Shown here: piece by piece, positions 18,041 through 26,645 of the stretch
Position numbering within the stretch: the first letter of the stretch is position 1
Layout of the letters: the number at the start of each line of letters is the position of its first letter
Translations under genes and position numbers: made by a program
From: Cytophagaceae bacterium
GTDB lineage: Bacteria; Bacteroidota; Bacteroidia; Cytophagales; Spirosomataceae
Assembly: GCA_024642485.1 (NCBI GenBank)
Contig: JAHEAY010000004.1
Span: forward strand, 1 to 52,850
Direction: 5' to 3'
Length of the DNA: 52,850 nt
The notes under the pieces: model-generated
The model's input: the letters and a program-made list of their open reading frames with translations, nothing else
What the model was told of the DNA's origin: nothing
Databases searched by the model: none

Positions 18041-21000
18041 TTAGAAACCAATGTTCAACTGTACTTGGTATGAACGTAAGTTTGGCATTGTGTTGTGATC
18101 CACACCACGGTCCCAAGCTGAGTTATTACCCCCAGAAGAAATTTCAGGATCCATACCTGTGTAGTTTGTCAACGTATACAAGTTACGTCCAGAAGCTACT
18201 AATTGTAACTTGCGGAATCCTTTCATACCTAAGGCTTTCACTAAATCTACACCGATCGAGATGTTACGTAAACGTGCAAAAGAAGCATCTTCATAGAAGT
18301 AGTTCTTCGTACCGTTACGAGAAACCTCAGCATAAACACCACGGTAGAAAGCTGACCAAGCACCCGTCTCTCCATTGATAGTTAACGGATTTTGGTAGTC
18401 TGAGTGAATACCATCACGGTACATCCATTCTTTCGTTTGGTTATACAAGTGAGCTCCTTGAACTAAATCAACTTGCAAGTTGAATGTTACAATTCCTTTG
18501 TATGACAACTCATTGATAAACGATGCGTTGAATGCAGGGTTTGGATCACCAAAGCTATATTGTTTAGATGAGAAGTAAGGTGCTTTCGTAGATTTCTTAA
18601 CTACCCAGCCATTGCTAGCTACCTCATATAAAGAACGGTTACCTTCTGCAATTGCATAAGTACCATCTGGCAATTTAGCATCTAAGCTATGAACGCCCAT
18701 GAAACCATACAATTGACCAATTTTCTCACCTGCACGTAATACGTATCCAGATGAACCAGCTGCAGAAGTAACAACAACCTCAGCATTACCACGCACTGCT
18801 GTAATCTCAGATGTTTGCTTTCCGAAGTTCGTTGTAAAGTTCCAAGTCCAATCTGCATCTTTGTAGATTTGTGCATTTAAGCTCGCTTGGATACCATTTG
18901 AAGCTAAAGAGAACGCGTTATCTTTAACTGTACCAATACCTGTTGAAGGTGCTGCATCTACGTTAAAGATCGCATTATCTGTTGAACGCTTCCAGTAAGA
19001 TCCAGAGAAATTCAATGAATTCAACCAAGGTGATGATTTACCTAAGTTCAAACCGATATCCGTACCAATTTCTAATTCTTTCGAAATCTCCACATTCAAA
19101 TTAGGATTTGATTGTGTCAAAGGGAAATAGAATGCGTTACCTGAACCAATAACACCTGTGTTCAACGTGATGTAACGGTCAAATGCGTTAGGCTGAATAC
19201 CTGCCTCACCATATGCTGCACGAATTTTGAAATCTTCTAAAGTAGAAGAAATTTTAGAGTTCTTGAAGAATCCTAATTCAGAAATACGTAAGTAAGCATC
19301 TCCACGAGGGAATGTTTGTGGCGTAGATGCCGCACCAAACGCAGATGAATAATCCGTACGGAAACCACCTGAAATACCTCCCAATGTTCCATAATCGAAA
19401 CGTTGTGTCGCTAAATAACCATAAGTAATGAAAGGCTCACGGTAATCACGTGCTACATAAGTTGCAGCTGCTTGCGATGTATTAAATGGTGTGTAGTTTG
19501 GTAAACCAATACCATAAGATACATACTCCTTGTTTTCACGGTTACGGTAGTCAAATGCTACTTGCGTAGTCGTGCGCAAAGGAATGTTCAAACCAAAATC
19601 TTTCTCCAAGTCTGTCTTGATGTAAGCAGATGCTAAGAAGTTTTGGAATGATTTCGTGTACTCATACTTATTCAACTCACCAGTAGCATCATTACCATTG
19701 TAATTGTAGATCCAGTATTGTTGATCCATGATGTTCTTGTTACCTGTTTGATTCAAGTAAGTATAAACACGATTTTCTGTTTGATAATTGATACCGTATT
19801 TCGCATCCAATGTCAAGAACTTGTTTACTTCATAGTTCAAGTTCAAGCTTTGGTTAATATCAATACGCTTTGAATCTGTCGTAGAATAAGTATTAACCGC
19901 ATTTGGGTTATAACCATTCACACCTACTGCATCTCCAAAATACGCTGGATAATTTCCATCAGCATCTTTGAAATCATAGTTTGCAAATGGACGTGAGTTA
20001 AATACTGAATAAATGATTGAACGACCCGTTCCATCATTGATCGTATTCTTCGTATACACTAATTGAGTAATTGAACGCAATTTCAAACCTTTCGCTAACT
20101 CAAAACCTAAGTTGGCCGTCAAGTTCGAACGATTCAAACCACCCACATTTTTGAATGGACCCGCGTTGTCAGCATTTGACAAAGTCAAGCTGTAATCACT
20201 TTTATCTGCACCACCTGAAATCGCAAGTGAATTCGTGTAGTTTGTCGTTGGAACAAAGAACATTCCAAAGTGATCATAATATTTCAAGTTTTTGTCGTAA
20301 GGCTTGTTGATCAAAACCGTAGGATCTGTACTTGCAAAAATTACGTTCTCAGAATAAGAACCATACGTAGGATCCAATGTCAAAGGATTTCCTGAACCAC
20401 CAATAACCTCGTTATTCGCATTCGTTTTGAAACCGTGCATGGTTGCTTTGTGCAAACCTCCTACGTTTAATGGAGTAGAATTAATCACAGATGAGTTAAT
20501 ATCAATGTTAACTTTACCTGCTTTACCTTTTTTCGAGAACAATTGGATAACCCCGTTCGCTCCTTGTGCACCGTAAATCGTTGCAGCCGCAGCTCCTTGG
20601 ATAACCTCCACACGCTCAACGATATTTAAGTCGATAGAACCTAAATCTGTCGCTCCTAATTCAACCCCATCCAATAAAATCATTGGGCTTGTACCACGGT
20701 TGATTGTGTTGATACCACGTAAAACGATATTTACCGGCTGGCCTGGCATACCGTTCACAGCAGAAATCTGCGCTCCGGCAATTTTACCTACCAAAGCCTG
20801 ATCAATCGAAGCCGATGGAACAGAAGGTAAATTTTTCGCTGTAATCGCTTGTACATCAATCGCCGTCGAACGCTTGTCGATCGCCGTACCTGTACCCGTT
20901 ACAACTACTTCAGATAATTGGCGTGCATCAGTCGTCAACTTCACGTTGATTACAGATTGGCTTCCTACCTGAACACTTTGAGCATTTAATCCTACAAAAG

Positions 21001-21220
21001 AGAATACTAATGTAGCACCATTAGGAACTGCAACGGTATATTCACCGTCCACATTTGTTTGAGTTCCTTTTCCAGTTCCTTTGATGGAAACTGTTACACC
21101 GGGTAAACCTGAGCCGTCCTCAGCTGAGGTCACCTTTCCTGTTACCTTTCTATCCTGCGCTACTAAACTAGTAAGCGAGAAGAAAGCCAACAAAAAAGTC
21201 ATGAGTAAATTTTTTTTCAT
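18041..21220 (-). CDS. SusC/RagA-family TonB-linked outer-membrane transporter (pair 3)
   Basis: 1059 residues from ATG 21220. Signal peptide to about residue 21 (TSLVAQ), CarboxypepD_reg-like domain (GKVTSAEDGSGLPGVTVSIKG, FSFVGLNAQSVQV), TonB-box-like LSEVVVTGTGTAIDKR, plug with VLRGINTINRGTSPMILLDG and VEVIQGAAAATIYGAQGANGVI, barrel ending in RSYQVQLNIGF. The leader is unlike those of SusC 1 and 2. The 244-base gap up to the permease gene holds A+T-rich DNA with no ORF and presumably the promoter; no exact TAnnTTTG box was found in it. Confidence 0.95.
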   Translation of the reverse strand: MKKNLLMTFLLAFFSLTSLVAQDRKVTGKVTSAEDGSGLPGVTVSIKGTGKGTQTNVDGEYTVAVPNGATLVFSFVGLNAQSVQVGSQSVINVKLTTDARQLSEVVVTGTGTAIDKRSTAIDVQAITAKNLPSVPSASIDQALVGKIAGAQISAVNGMPGQPVNIVLRGINTINRGTSPMILLDGVELGATDLGSIDLNIVERVEVIQGAAAATIYGAQGANGVIQLFSKKGKAGKVNIDINSSVINSTPLNVGGLHKATMHGFKTNANNEVIGGSGNPLTLDPTYGSYSENVIFASTDPTVLINKPYDKNLKYYDHFGMFFVPTTNYTNSLAISGGADKSDYSLTLSNADNAGPFKNVGGLNRSNLTANLGFELAKGLKLRSITQLVYTKNTINDGTGRSIIYSVFNSRPFANYDFKDADGNYPAYFGDAVGVNGYNPNAVNTYSTTDSKRIDINQSLNLNYEVNKFLTLDAKYGINYQTENRVYTYLNQTGNKNIMDQQYWIYNYNGNDATGELNKYEYTKSFQNFLASAYIKTDLEKDFGLNIPLRTTTQVAFDYRNRENKEYVSYGIGLPNYTPFNTSQAAATYVARDYREPFITYGYLATQRFDYGTLGGISGGFRTDYSSAFGAASTPQTFPRGDAYLRISELGFFKNSKISSTLEDFKIRAAYGEAGIQPNAFDRYITLNTGVIGSGNAFYFPLTQSNPNLNVEISKELEIGTDIGLNLGKSSPWLNSLNFSGSYWKRSTDNAIFNVDAAPSTGIGTVKDNAFSLASNGIQASLNAQIYKDADWTWNFTTNFGKQTSEITAVRGNAEVVVTSAAGSSGYVLRAGEKIGQLYGFMGVHSLDAKLPDGTYAIAEGNRSLYEVASNGWVVKKSTKAPYFSSKQYSFGDPNPAFNASFINELSYKGIVTFNLQVDLVQGAHLYNQTKEWMYRDGIHSDYQNPLTINGETGAWSAFYRGVYAEVSRNGTKNYFYEDASFARLRNISIGVDLVKALGMKGFRKLQLVASGRNLYTLTNYTGMDPEISSGGNNSAWDRGVDHNTMPNLRSYQVQLNIGF

Positions 21221-21464
21221 GTACTTATTAGTTAGGGTTGAAAAATTTGTTGATAAATAATCAATCTGCTTGAAAATTAGAGAAATATTAATAAACTGTC
21301 AAATTTTAACCAAATTATTAACGGTAAAATTGACCAATCTCAGAATATTAAAAGGAAAATCGCTCAAAATACACCCTATTTGAGCTATCCTGCAAAAAAT
21401 AGTTTCACTATTCACAGGTATCAAAAAGAATGCATTTGGGAATAAATTAAACTATTCCAAGAAA

Positions 21465-22778
21465 TCAGAGAATTTGATTTAAAATAAGAACTCCGAATAG
21501 TCCCGTAATAGATACAATCGTCTCCATCAATGACCAGGAGCGTATGGTTTCTTTGACAGATAAATTAAAATACTCTTTAAACATCCAAAAGCCTGTGTCA
21601 TTCACATGCGAAAACATTAAACTTCCCGCACCTATACTCAATACCATCAAGTTGGGGTTCACCCCACCCGCACTCACAATAGGTAAGATCATTCCAGCTG
21701 CCGTTAAACCTGCTATGGTTGCAGAACCAATGCAAACGCGAATGATGGCTGCCATCAACCAACCAAGCACTAATGGTGGAATAGGTAAATTACCTAAATG
21801 ACCCGCAATTTCTTTACTCACACCCGAGGCTAATAAAACCTCCTTAAATGTCCCAGCTCCAGCAATAATCAATAAAATCATCGCAACATCTTTCACGGCA
21901 TCCCCATAAATAGACATAACTGATTCCATCGATTTCCCTAGTCGGAGCCCTAAAGTATACGTCGCAAAACAAATCGCAATCAACATCACCATCGCTGGAT
22001 CCGCAATTAAATGTAAAATAGGAGACGCAGGTGAATCCTTTCCTAATTGTATATCCAAGGCTGTTGTACATACTAATAGGAATACGGGTAACAAAGCAGT
22101 TAAAAAACTAGAAGTCATGCTTGGCAACTCGTCGGCAGGAATTTCTTGCGTCACAAATGATTTTGAGGCCTTTGGCTGAATATGACCCAAAGTTTTCGCA
22201 AAAAGCGGTCCTGCCAAAATTATCGCTGGGATAGATACCAAAATACCATAAGTCAAAGTCAAGCCCATATTCGCATTAAATTGAGCCACTAATGCCGCAG
22301 GTGATGGATGCGGGGGCAAATACCCATGGGCTACTGATAATGATGCCATCATAGGAACGCCCGCCATCAAGGGATTTAATTTATATCGCTGAACAAGCGC
22401 AAAGATTAAAGGAATCATCAAAACAAATCCCACATTATAAAACAAGGGAATACCGATTACGAAGCCGGTGACCATGAGGCCCCAACTGATATGCTTCTCG
22501 CCGAATAGGCGAATCAAGGACGAAGAAATTTGTTGGGCCGCCCCACTCGACGCAACTAATTTTCCTAACATTGCTCCCAACACGATAATGGTCACCAAGG
22601 AACCTAAGGTATCTCCTAAACCTTTTTGAATCGATTTAGCCAAATCAGGCAAGGGTAAACCCAGCAGAATCCCGCTGAAAATACTGACCAATAAAAATGC
22701 TAAGAATGAATTTACCTTTAAATAGGTAATTAGAAGGACTAAGAGTCCTATGGACAGTATTACAATTGCAATCGACAT
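21465..22778 (-). CDS. GntP-family permease (gluconate or related sugar acid : H+ symporter)
   Basis: 437 residues, all hydrophobic, with about 12-14 membrane segments. Family signatures are visible: the N-terminal FLAFLLVSIFSGILLGLPL, GDTLGSLVTIIVLGAMLGKL, IPLFYNVGFVLMIPLIFAL and VAHGYLPPHPSPAAL, which corresponds to the conserved HG(F/Y)LPPHP of gluconate permeases. The start is ATG 22778; the TTG at 22802 is a poor alternative. GntP members carry gluconate, fructuronate, glycerate or related acids across the inner membrane; this one cannot be assigned further. It is read in the same direction as the SusC 3 gene, with a 244-base gap, and may or may not belong to its regulon. Confidence 0.9.
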   Translation of the reverse strand: MSIAIVILSIGLLVLLITYLKVNSFLAFLLVSIFSGILLGLPLPDLAKSIQKGLGDTLGSLVTIIVLGAMLGKLVASSGAAQQISSSLIRLFGEKHISWGLMVTGFVIGIPLFYNVGFVLMIPLIFALVQRYKLNPLMAGVPMMASLSVAHGYLPPHPSPAALVAQFNANMGLTLTYGILVSIPAIILAGPLFAKTLGHIQPKASKSFVTQEIPADELPSMTSSFLTALLPVFLLVCTTALDIQLGKDSPASPILHLIADPAMVMLIAICFATYTLGLRLGKSMESVMSIYGDAVKDVAMILLIIAGAGTFKEVLLASGVSKEIAGHLGNLPIPPLVLGWLMAAIIRVCIGSATIAGLTAAGMILPIVSAGGVNPNLMVLSIGAGSLMFSHVNDTGFWMFKEYFNLSVKETIRSWSLMETIVSITGLFGVLILNQIL

Positions 22779-22833
22779 CTTATTAAATAGGTTTTGCACC
22801 AAAGTACAAATAAATCCTAGATAACAAAAGGTG

Positions 22834-22875
22834 TTGGACGTGGGACTTTAGACATTGGACCTTTGACGTTAGACG
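22834..22875. repeat. Tandem heptamer array TTGGACG/TTAGACG
   Basis: Six in-phase 7-base units: TTGGACG, TGGGACT, TTAGACA, TTGGACC, TTTGACG, TTAGACG. The array lies in the 232-base gap between the permease start and the nucleotidyltransferase stop, next to the inverted-repeat element at 22901. The unit is the same as in the array at 26125. Confidence 0.85.
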
Positions 22876-22900
22876 ACATTTCATTACGAGTTAATAAAAC

Positions 22901-22995
22901 GTAGAGACGCGATACCTCGCGTCTTTTATTTATTATTTACGAGTTATCGTATTATATACAAATCAAAAAAAAGACGCGAGGTATCGCGTCTCTAC
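22901..22995. repeat. Inverted-repeat element, copy 1 (27-base perfect arms)
   Basis: Arm 22901-22927 (GTAGAGACGCGATACCTCGC, then GTCTTTT) is the exact reverse complement of 22969-22995, with 41 A+T-rich bases between. Each arm is itself palindromic (AGACGCGA-TACC-TCGCGTCT). No ORF lies inside, so it is a non-coding REP- or MITE-like unit. Confidence 0.88.
22961..22994 (-). terminator. Intrinsic terminator of the kinase-nucleotidyltransferase operon, made by the repeat arm
   Basis: Read on the minus strand, the arm next to the nucleotidyltransferase folds as AGACGCGA / TCGCGTCT with a 4-base loop and runs directly into eight T. It begins about 16 bases after the stop at 23011. Confidence 0.75.
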
Positions 22996-23010
22996 AATAA
23001 AATTAGCATG

Positions 23011-23880
23011 CTAGAAATCCCCGTAGGTCTCTTCCAAATATTGCTGCATCACCATGATATCCTCTTTCGAAGTCAAATCAGGCACATTTTCCGACAAAGG
23101 AATCGCGTAAAATCCACGCCCCTCACCTTCTCCAAACATGACAACCGAAGTAGGCAACTCCTTCTCATTACGAACAAGATGAAACGGTGTCTTTGCCAAA
23201 TAAGGCAAGAAGGTCGATGCCTCAAATACAAAAACATTCATGCTTACTCCTAAACGACCAATCTTAGCCATCAATTCCGCCGCCTGCTCTGCCGTAGGCT
23301 TTTCAATGATCTCCAATAAATAACCCTCTTCATCCGTACGAATCAAAGCAAATGCTGAAATACGCTCCGCTGGATACAATAAACTATCTCGGTGATACGA
23401 AATTAATGCATTGGGTTCAGGAGAATTCCAAAGCGTTTTCAGCGCATTCACGCTGTATAAATTATCCGAGTTACAAACAATAACACGCCCTTTTTGCCAG
23501 TCGGCATGTTGCATCAAAGCTTGATAAACCGCATCAGCTGTACCCGCTGGTTTCTCACGATCCGCAGCGATTTGTTGGCGTGCGAATACGATCTTCATAC
23601 CCCAACAAGCGTCTTTGGCCATTAATTCCTCACAATATTCCTGCGAAACGGCATCTGTAGGATGCAATAATAGCATCACTTCCTCAATCCCCGCCAAATG
23701 CGCATTATATAATTGATAATCAATTAAGGTTTTTCCATTTTTCCCTACCTGAATCATCCCCTTTGTCACCGAATTCGCTTGTGCTACCAAAGAAGGATCT
23801 AAATCACTTGCTCCTTCAGCCATCGCTTTCTTCATCCGCGATGCCATTCCGCCCGCCAAAATCAATAATCTCTTTTTCAT
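23011..23880 (-). CDS. Sugar-1-phosphate nucleotidyltransferase-like protein
   Basis: 289 residues, NTP-transferase (GT-A) fold. The N-terminal nucleotide loop reads LILAGGMASRMKK, followed by an unusual stretch of about 20 residues before the lysine of TKGMIQVGKNGKTLIDYQL. KPAGTADAVYQAL matches the sugar-nucleotide-binding GTADAV type motif and VIVCNSDNLYS the metal-site region. It would transfer NMP to a sugar 1-phosphate. The gene starts 3 bases after the GHMP kinase stop, so the two are one operon: kinase makes the sugar 1-phosphate, this enzyme activates it. Sugar and nucleotide are not determinable here. No C-terminal left-handed beta-helix is present. Confidence 0.85.
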   Translation of the reverse strand: MKKRLLILAGGMASRMKKAMAEGASDLDPSLVAQANSVTKGMIQVGKNGKTLIDYQLYNAHLAGIEEVMLLLHPTDAVSQEYCEELMAKDACWGMKIVFARQQIAADREKPAGTADAVYQALMQHADWQKGRVIVCNSDNLYSVNALKTLWNSPEPNALISYHRDSLLYPAERISAFALIRTDEEGYLLEIIEKPTAEQAAELMAKIGRLGVSMNVFVFEASTFLPYLAKTPFHLVRNEKELPTSVVMFGEGEGRGFYAIPLSENVPDLTSKEDIMVMQQYLEETYGDF

Positions 23881-23883
23881 ATC

Positions 23884-24960
23884 TTAATAAAATAAACTTG
23901 CTTTTTCTACTTGAGTACCCACATCCACTCGGATGACATAGGCTTTCCCTCCTTCTTTTTCAATAGCTTCGACGACTGCCTCTGGATTTGAAGGCGCATA
24001 AGCAAACATACAACCTCCTCCCCCTGAACCATTGATTTTAGCCCCTAATGCACCTGCCGCCAAAGAAGCCGAAATCATCCGGTCAATTTTAGGCGTCGAG
24101 ATTTGCTTATGTTCACGTAGGTTTTCTTGATGTTCATTTAATAGTTTCCCTAATCGAACATCATCCCAAACTTCGTCTCCTTCAAACATTTTCTTTGCTG
24201 CCAGGAGTATATCCCGATCAGATATATTGGCAGTTAACAATACCCATTCATCTTCGCTTAATTGACTACGATATTGCTCACAAAAAGCCACATTTGTTAT
24301 TGCCAAATCAAACGAAGGATCAATTGCTTTAATCTTTTGAATTCCTCCCAAGGTTCCAAATTTAACACGAGATAAAATCCCCAGGGTATCTTTAGGTTCA
24401 CCTGAATCTCCCAAGACAAATGTTCCCAAAGCTTGTTGGTAAGTCGTAATCGAAATTTCGGGTTGGCTCGCTAAATAAATCACATTCCCCACTGCCGTTG
24501 AATATTGATCCATCATACCACCTGGCTCTGTAAATTCCAAAACCTCCGCTTCATAAGTAATCTCACCTACCTCTTTCTGCGAATAACCTAATTGGTACAT
24601 TTCATTCAACAATTCTACCCAAGAAACGAGTAATGCTGATGAACTCGAAGTACCTGAATTTATGGGAATATTTCCGCGTACTTCAATTTCTAAACCCTTA
24701 TCAAACACATGACCTTTTCGGGCCAATACATTTAAGACACTTTTGAAATAATCACGCTCTTTGGTATATACAAGCGGAAAATCCAGGCTAAATGTTTCTG
24801 ATTTTTGAATATCAGGCAATTCAAAATGAACCATCCGATCTGGTCGGAATGCACCCTTCAATTGAATACGTTTTGATATCGCAGCCGCAATGACAGGCAA
24901 ACCCAAATAATCTTGATGTTCACCAAACAAGCAAATCCGACCCGGGGTAGATACAATCAT
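23884..24960 (-). CDS. GHMP-family sugar kinase, galactokinase-like
   Basis: 358 residues. Motif 1 GRICLFGEHQDYLG (7-20) matches the galactokinase signature, motif 2 GNIPINSGTSSSSAL (96-110) is the ATP phosphate loop, GGMMDQYS (147-154) places a catalytic-base Asp at 151 as in galactokinases, and motif 3 KINGSGGGGC (308-317) closes the active site. This points to an anomeric sugar kinase (sugar to sugar 1-phosphate) rather than mevalonate-type. Galactose, galacturonate, arabinose or fucose are all possible. It is first in the operon with the nucleotidyltransferase and divergent from the HGSNAT-type gene, with exact -7 boxes for both directions in the 77-base gap. Confidence 0.88.
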   Translation of the reverse strand: MIVSTPGRICLFGEHQDYLGLPVIAAAISKRIQLKGAFRPDRMVHFELPDIQKSETFSLDFPLVYTKERDYFKSVLNVLARKGHVFDKGLEIEVRGNIPINSGTSSSSALLVSWVELLNEMYQLGYSQKEVGEITYEAEVLEFTEPGGMMDQYSTAVGNVIYLASQPEISITTYQQALGTFVLGDSGEPKDTLGILSRVKFGTLGGIQKIKAIDPSFDLAITNVAFCEQYRSQLSEDEWVLLTANISDRDILLAAKKMFEGDEVWDDVRLGKLLNEHQENLREHKQISTPKIDRMISASLAAGALGAKINGSGGGGCMFAYAPSNPEAVVEAIEKEGGKAYVIRVDVGTQVEKASLFY

Positions 24961-24977
24961 ATTTTTTTGTTCGTAAA

Positions 24978-24985
24978 CAAAAGTA
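24978..24985 (-). promoter_or_regulatory. Candidate -7 box TACTTTTG for the GHMP kinase operon
   Basis: Exact TAnnTTTG match on the minus strand, 18 bases before ATG 24960. It predicts a leader of about 10 bases. Confidence 0.5.
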
Positions 24986-25010
24986 CAAAATTGAATTTAA
25001 AAAAATAGTT

Positions 25011-25018
25011 TACCTTTG
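25011..25018 (+). promoter_or_regulatory. Candidate promoter (TTG ... TACCTTTG) for the HGSNAT-type gene
   Basis: Exact TAnnTTTG box 20 bases before ATG 25038, with a TTG at 24991-24993 (17 bases upstream) as a possible -33 element. The best-formed promoter in the window. Confidence 0.55.
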
Positions 25019-25037
25019 AACGTCATAAGCTGAACCC

Positions 25038-26123
25038 ATGATTAAAAAACGCTTCCCCGCTGTTGATTATTTCCGAGGTTTCATTCTCGTACTACTCGCT
25101 GCAGAAAGCGCTGGGGTGTACAGTAAGCTCGAAGATCTTTTCCCTCACTCTTTTGTGATACAGCAATTTTTTCATGCTTCCTGGAAAGGATTGCATTTCT
25201 TGGATTTATTCCAACCCGGCTTTATGATGATTGCGGGTTCTGCCTTGTATTTTTCTACTTACAAACGCATGGATGAAGGGGCATCATATGCAGAATTATG
25301 GCCCAAAGTGCTGAAACGGTCATTCTTGTTGCTTTTCTTCGGGATTGTTTTGATTTGTGTTCACCGTGGTGAAATGGTTTTTGAGCTGTGGAATGTGTTG
25401 TGCCAACTCGCCTTCACGACGATTATCACTTTTGCATTATTGCGATTTTCCATCCCATTACAACTTGCGGCATCCTTATTTTTATTGTTATTATCACATT
25501 CATTATACGTCTTTACCGACATCCCAGGTTACGATCAGGCATATACGCCTGATAAAAATTTTGGCTCCTATATCGACATGATTTTAATGGGTAAATTGAG
25601 CCAAGGGCATTGGATAGCCATGAATGCTATTCCGACAGCAGCACATACGATCTGGGGAGCGTTAATCGGCCGGCTGATTCATCGTACGTCGCCACCCAAA
25701 ACAGTATTAAGAACATTAATTGGCCTAGGTTTATTAGGCATATTAGTAGGTTATGGTCTCGATTTAGCTGGTTTACCTATTATTAAACGCACGGCAACAC
25801 TTTCCTTTACGGTGGCTTCCGCAGGTTGGGTTACACTCATGATGGCTTTATTTTATGCCAATTGGATCAACGAAAAACCACGTTTCCAATTACCAAACTA
25901 TTTGAATTCGATGGGAAATAACTCGATATTCATTTACCTCTTTTTTGAAACCTTAGTTCCGCAATGGCTGACGAAAACGACCTATGTATTTGTGGGATTT
26001 ATTTCGCAAATCAGCCATATCCCGTCGGATTGGGCTCAGGTTATTAATGCGTTTGTAGCATTAGCCATTGTAATCAAATTGGCAAGCTTTCTGGATAGCA
26101 AGAAGATTTATTGGAAATTGTAG
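25038..26123 (+). CDS. HGSNAT/DUF5009-type multi-span membrane acyltransferase
   Basis: 361 residues with about 9-10 membrane segments. The N-terminal RFPAVDYFRGFILVLLAAES and FQPGFMMIAGSALYFS match bacterial relatives of heparan-alpha-glucosaminide N-acetyltransferase (DUF5009/YeiB-like), where a cytosolic acyl-CoA is used to acylate a substrate across the membrane. C-terminal NSMGNNSIFIYLFFETLVP is also conserved in this group. Substrate unknown; in other Bacteroidota such genes accompany amino-sugar or glycan loci. It is divergent from the sugar kinase operon. The stop codon is followed after one base by a heptamer array. Confidence 0.85.
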   Translation: MIKKRFPAVDYFRGFILVLLAAESAGVYSKLEDLFPHSFVIQQFFHASWKGLHFLDLFQPGFMMIAGSALYFSTYKRMDEGASYAELWPKVLKRSFLLLFFGIVLICVHRGEMVFELWNVLCQLAFTTIITFALLRFSIPLQLAASLFLLLLSHSLYVFTDIPGYDQAYTPDKNFGSYIDMILMGKLSQGHWIAMNAIPTAAHTIWGALIGRLIHRTSPPKTVLRTLIGLGLLGILVGYGLDLAGLPIIKRTATLSFTVASAGWVTLMMALFYANWINEKPRFQLPNYLNSMGNNSIFIYLFFETLVPQWLTKTTYVFVGFISQISHIPSDWAQVINAFVALAIVIKLASFLDSKKIYWKL

Positions 26124-26124
26124 A

Positions 26125-26159
26125 TTGGACGTTGGACTTTAGACGTTGGACGATGGAGA
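26125..26159. repeat. Tandem heptamer array TTGGACG after the HGSNAT-type gene
   Basis: In-phase units TTGGACG, TTGGACT, TTAGACG, TTGGACG and a decayed ATGGAGA, starting two bases after the TAG stop. Same unit as at 22834-22875, and again followed within 10-30 bases by the inverted-repeat element. Confidence 0.85.
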
Positions 26160-26164
26160 ATAAT

Positions 26165-26271
26165 GTAGAGACGCGATTCCTAGCGTCTTCCCTCACACTA
26201 ATGTGATAAAAATCATAACCTCAGGTTTTAACCTGGGGAAATAAAAAAGACGCGAAGTATCGCGTCTCTAC
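26165..26271. repeat. Inverted-repeat element, copy 2, with internal CCTGGGG palindrome
   Basis: Left arm 26165-26189 (GTAGAGACGCGATTCCTAGC...) and right arm 26243-26271 are inverted copies with a few differences in the left arm. The 53-base centre contains the palindrome CCTCAGGTT / AACCTGGGG (26217-26240), related to that at 6683-6706. The outer TAG of the right arm is the stop codon of the haemoglobin gene (26268-26270). Read on the minus strand, the right arm forms hairpin AGACGCGA / TCGCGTCT followed by seven T, an intrinsic terminator for the haemoglobin transcript. Confidence 0.85.
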
Positions 26272-26645
26272 TGATTTATCAACTTAAATTTATACGCCCA
26301 CGTCTGCGCGATGTTCCACGCTTTGGTTTTGGCCTCCTCGGTTTTAGGCCCTGCAAAATGTGCATCTAAAGTAGCGGAAAACAATTCGAACCAACGGTCA
26401 AAATGTGCCATTGTTAAAGGTTCTTTTTGGTTTACTTCCATGTGAGGACGCATCGGTGCACCTTTGTAATTTGTCCCATCGAGCAACAGCATTTCCCAAA
26501 AATCATACATTTTAGGCAAATGATGCGACCAATCTACTTGCATCAAATCAAGGAAAATATGCCCCACCAGATCATCCGATTTCATGCCGCCGTAAAAAGC
26601 ATCCACAAAAACCTTGATGTCATCCCGAGAGGCTATATCATGCAT
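26268..26645 (-). CDS. Group III truncated haemoglobin
   Basis: 125 residues, the short 2-on-2 globin length. Phe17-Tyr18 correspond to the B9-B10 FY pair of group III, and His81 in LTMAHFDRWF is the proximal haem ligand. The conserved HLPKMYDFWEMLL and Y-x-G-x-P region fit this group. Group III globins bind O2, NO or peroxide-like ligands; physiological roles are mostly unsettled. The ATG shares one base with the TAA stop of the haloperoxidase gene (TAATG), so translation is probably coupled. The stop codon is supplied by the repeat element. The terminator in that element closes the operon. Confidence 0.92.
   Translation of the reverse strand: MHDIASRDDIKVFVDAFYGGMKSDDLVGHIFLDLMQVDWSHHLPKMYDFWEMLLLDGTNYKGAPMRPHMEVNQKEPLTMAHFDRWFELFSATLDAHFAGPKTEEAKTKAWNIAQTWAYKFKLINQ

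Noticed and set aside
17893-18378. 161-codon plus-strand open frame
   Set aside because: It lies antisense across the SusC 3 end and SusD 3 start, with no recognisable protein motif; shadow of real genes.
21221-21464. Riboswitch or small RNA upstream of SusC 3
   Set aside because: The gap is A+T-rich with no conserved stem or known riboswitch motif that I could recognise.
22901-22995. Insertion sequence
   Set aside because: The inverted arms resemble IS ends, but only 41 bases lie between them and no transposase is present.
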